Source: Roseomonas nitratireducens
GTDB lineage: Bacteria; Pseudomonadota; Alphaproteobacteria; Acetobacterales; Acetobacteraceae
Direction of reading: 5' to 3'
NCBI RefSeq assembly: GCF_017813355.1
Contig: NZ_JAGIYZ010000029.1
Span: forward strand, 1-42,780
DNA length: 42,780 nucleotides
Below the pieces are notes generated by a model. It had not been told where the DNA came from, searched no databases, and worked only from the letters and a program-made list of their open reading frames with translations. Below are positions 42,662-42,780 of this stretch, piece after piece. Positions within the stretch are counted from its first letter, which is position 1. The number at the start of each line of letters is the position of its first letter. The position numbers and the translations under genes were made by a program.

Positions 42662-42780
42662 GTCGTGTGGACAGTTACCTGAGCCATAGGATGGTGGCGG
42701 CGAGTGTGACGACGGCGAGGTAGTTGCGGGCGGTCTTCTCGAAGCGTGTTGCGACGCGGCGGAACTGCTTGAGCTTGGAG
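42662..42780 (-). mobile_element. End of an IS5-type insertion sequence
   Basis: The last 119 bases hold the 3' end of an IS5-family transposase, and the sequence after CTAG (42658-42661) begins GTCGTGTGGACAGTTACC, a plausible terminal inverted repeat. IS5-type elements duplicate short YTAR-like targets, consistent with CTAG here. The other end is outside the window, so the boundary is tentative. Confidence 0.6.
42675..42780 (-). CDS. IS5-family transposase, partial (C-terminal 34 residues)
   Basis: Reading in from the window edge, the frame gives SKLKQFRRVATRFEKTARNY followed by a hydrophobic end LAATILWLR and TAA at 42675. The LKQFRRVATRxEKTARNYL end is highly typical of IS5/IS427-type DDE transposases. 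The catalytic residues lie outside the window, so intactness cannot be judged. Confidence 0.83.
   Translation of the reverse strand, partial: SKLKQFRRVATRFEKTARNYLAVVTLAATILWLR

Noticed and set aside
1..42780. tRNA, rRNA, CRISPR arrays, prophage or toxin-antitoxin genes
   Set aside because: No cloverleaf-like sequence, spaced direct repeats, phage structural genes or small toxin pairs were seen; gaps between genes are too short for most of these.

Overview
The window is very GC-rich and almost fully coding, with strong G/C bias at third codon positions. Tight operons are joined by ATGA or GTGA overlaps. The gene content includes many Bug/TctC-type and HyuA/HyuB-type genes, an FeS-type bacterial photolyase/cryptochrome, PPK2, mitofilin-like proteins and a DUF6134 protein. 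Together these suggest a chromosomal segment of an alphaproteobacterium, most likely a Roseomonas-like member of the Acetobacteraceae (inference; no rRNA or marker phylogeny is available here). No stretch above 300 bases lacks a gene. The longest gap is the 190-base divergent region 6308-6497. I found no tRNA, rRNA, CRISPR array or phage gene; the only mobile DNA is the end of an IS5-type element at the right edge.

Layout. (1) 1-6307: mostly minus-strand envelope genes of unknown role: two mitofilin-like anchored proteins (one cut by the window edge), a secreted protein, a DUF4239 membrane protein, a secreted PstS-like binding protein and two unknown proteins, plus one plus-strand membrane protein. 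(2) 6498-7067: a Tat-exported beta-carbonic-anhydrase-like protein. (3) 7186-17441: one long plus-strand gene run of a TctC-type binding protein, hyuA-hyuB (hydantoinase/5-oxoprolinase type), two tandem glutathionylspermidine-synthase-like ATP-grasp proteins, DUF350, a DUF1190 lipoprotein and three unknown membrane proteins, closed by a clear hairpin terminator. (4) 17527-19044 glpD, divergent from (5) a ThDP enzyme followed by a second hyuB-hyuA pair (19130-24433). (6) 24430-30853, minus strand: an AhpD-fold protein and an amidase, gltA with its own terminator, a degenerate nuclease-fold protein, and a CHAD protein with SixA. (7) 30967-34632: an SDR lacking the catalytic Tyr, DUF6134, an FeS photolyase, then a creatininase-family amidohydrolase. 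(8) 34710-38106: a phnDCEE transporter. (9) 38111-41366, minus strand: ppk2, a metallophosphatase and a class I photolyase. (10) 41483-42623: a two-half YeeE/YedE transporter preceded by an AT-rich palindromic promoter/operator, then the IS end.

The most interesting block is 11972-17441. It resembles the DUF350-DUF1190-GspS sets of enterobacteria (ygiBC, yjfLMC), but has a duplicated GspS gene whose second copy has changed metal-ligand residues, an internally duplicated Cys-rich DUF1190 lipoprotein and three unfamiliar membrane proteins, all in one run with a 5-oxoprolinase-type enzyme. It looks like an envelope peptide/glutathione-like conjugation system of unknown substrate. Other themes are light-dependent DNA repair (two different photolyases) and phosphorus handling (phnDCEE, PPK2, a PstS-like protein).
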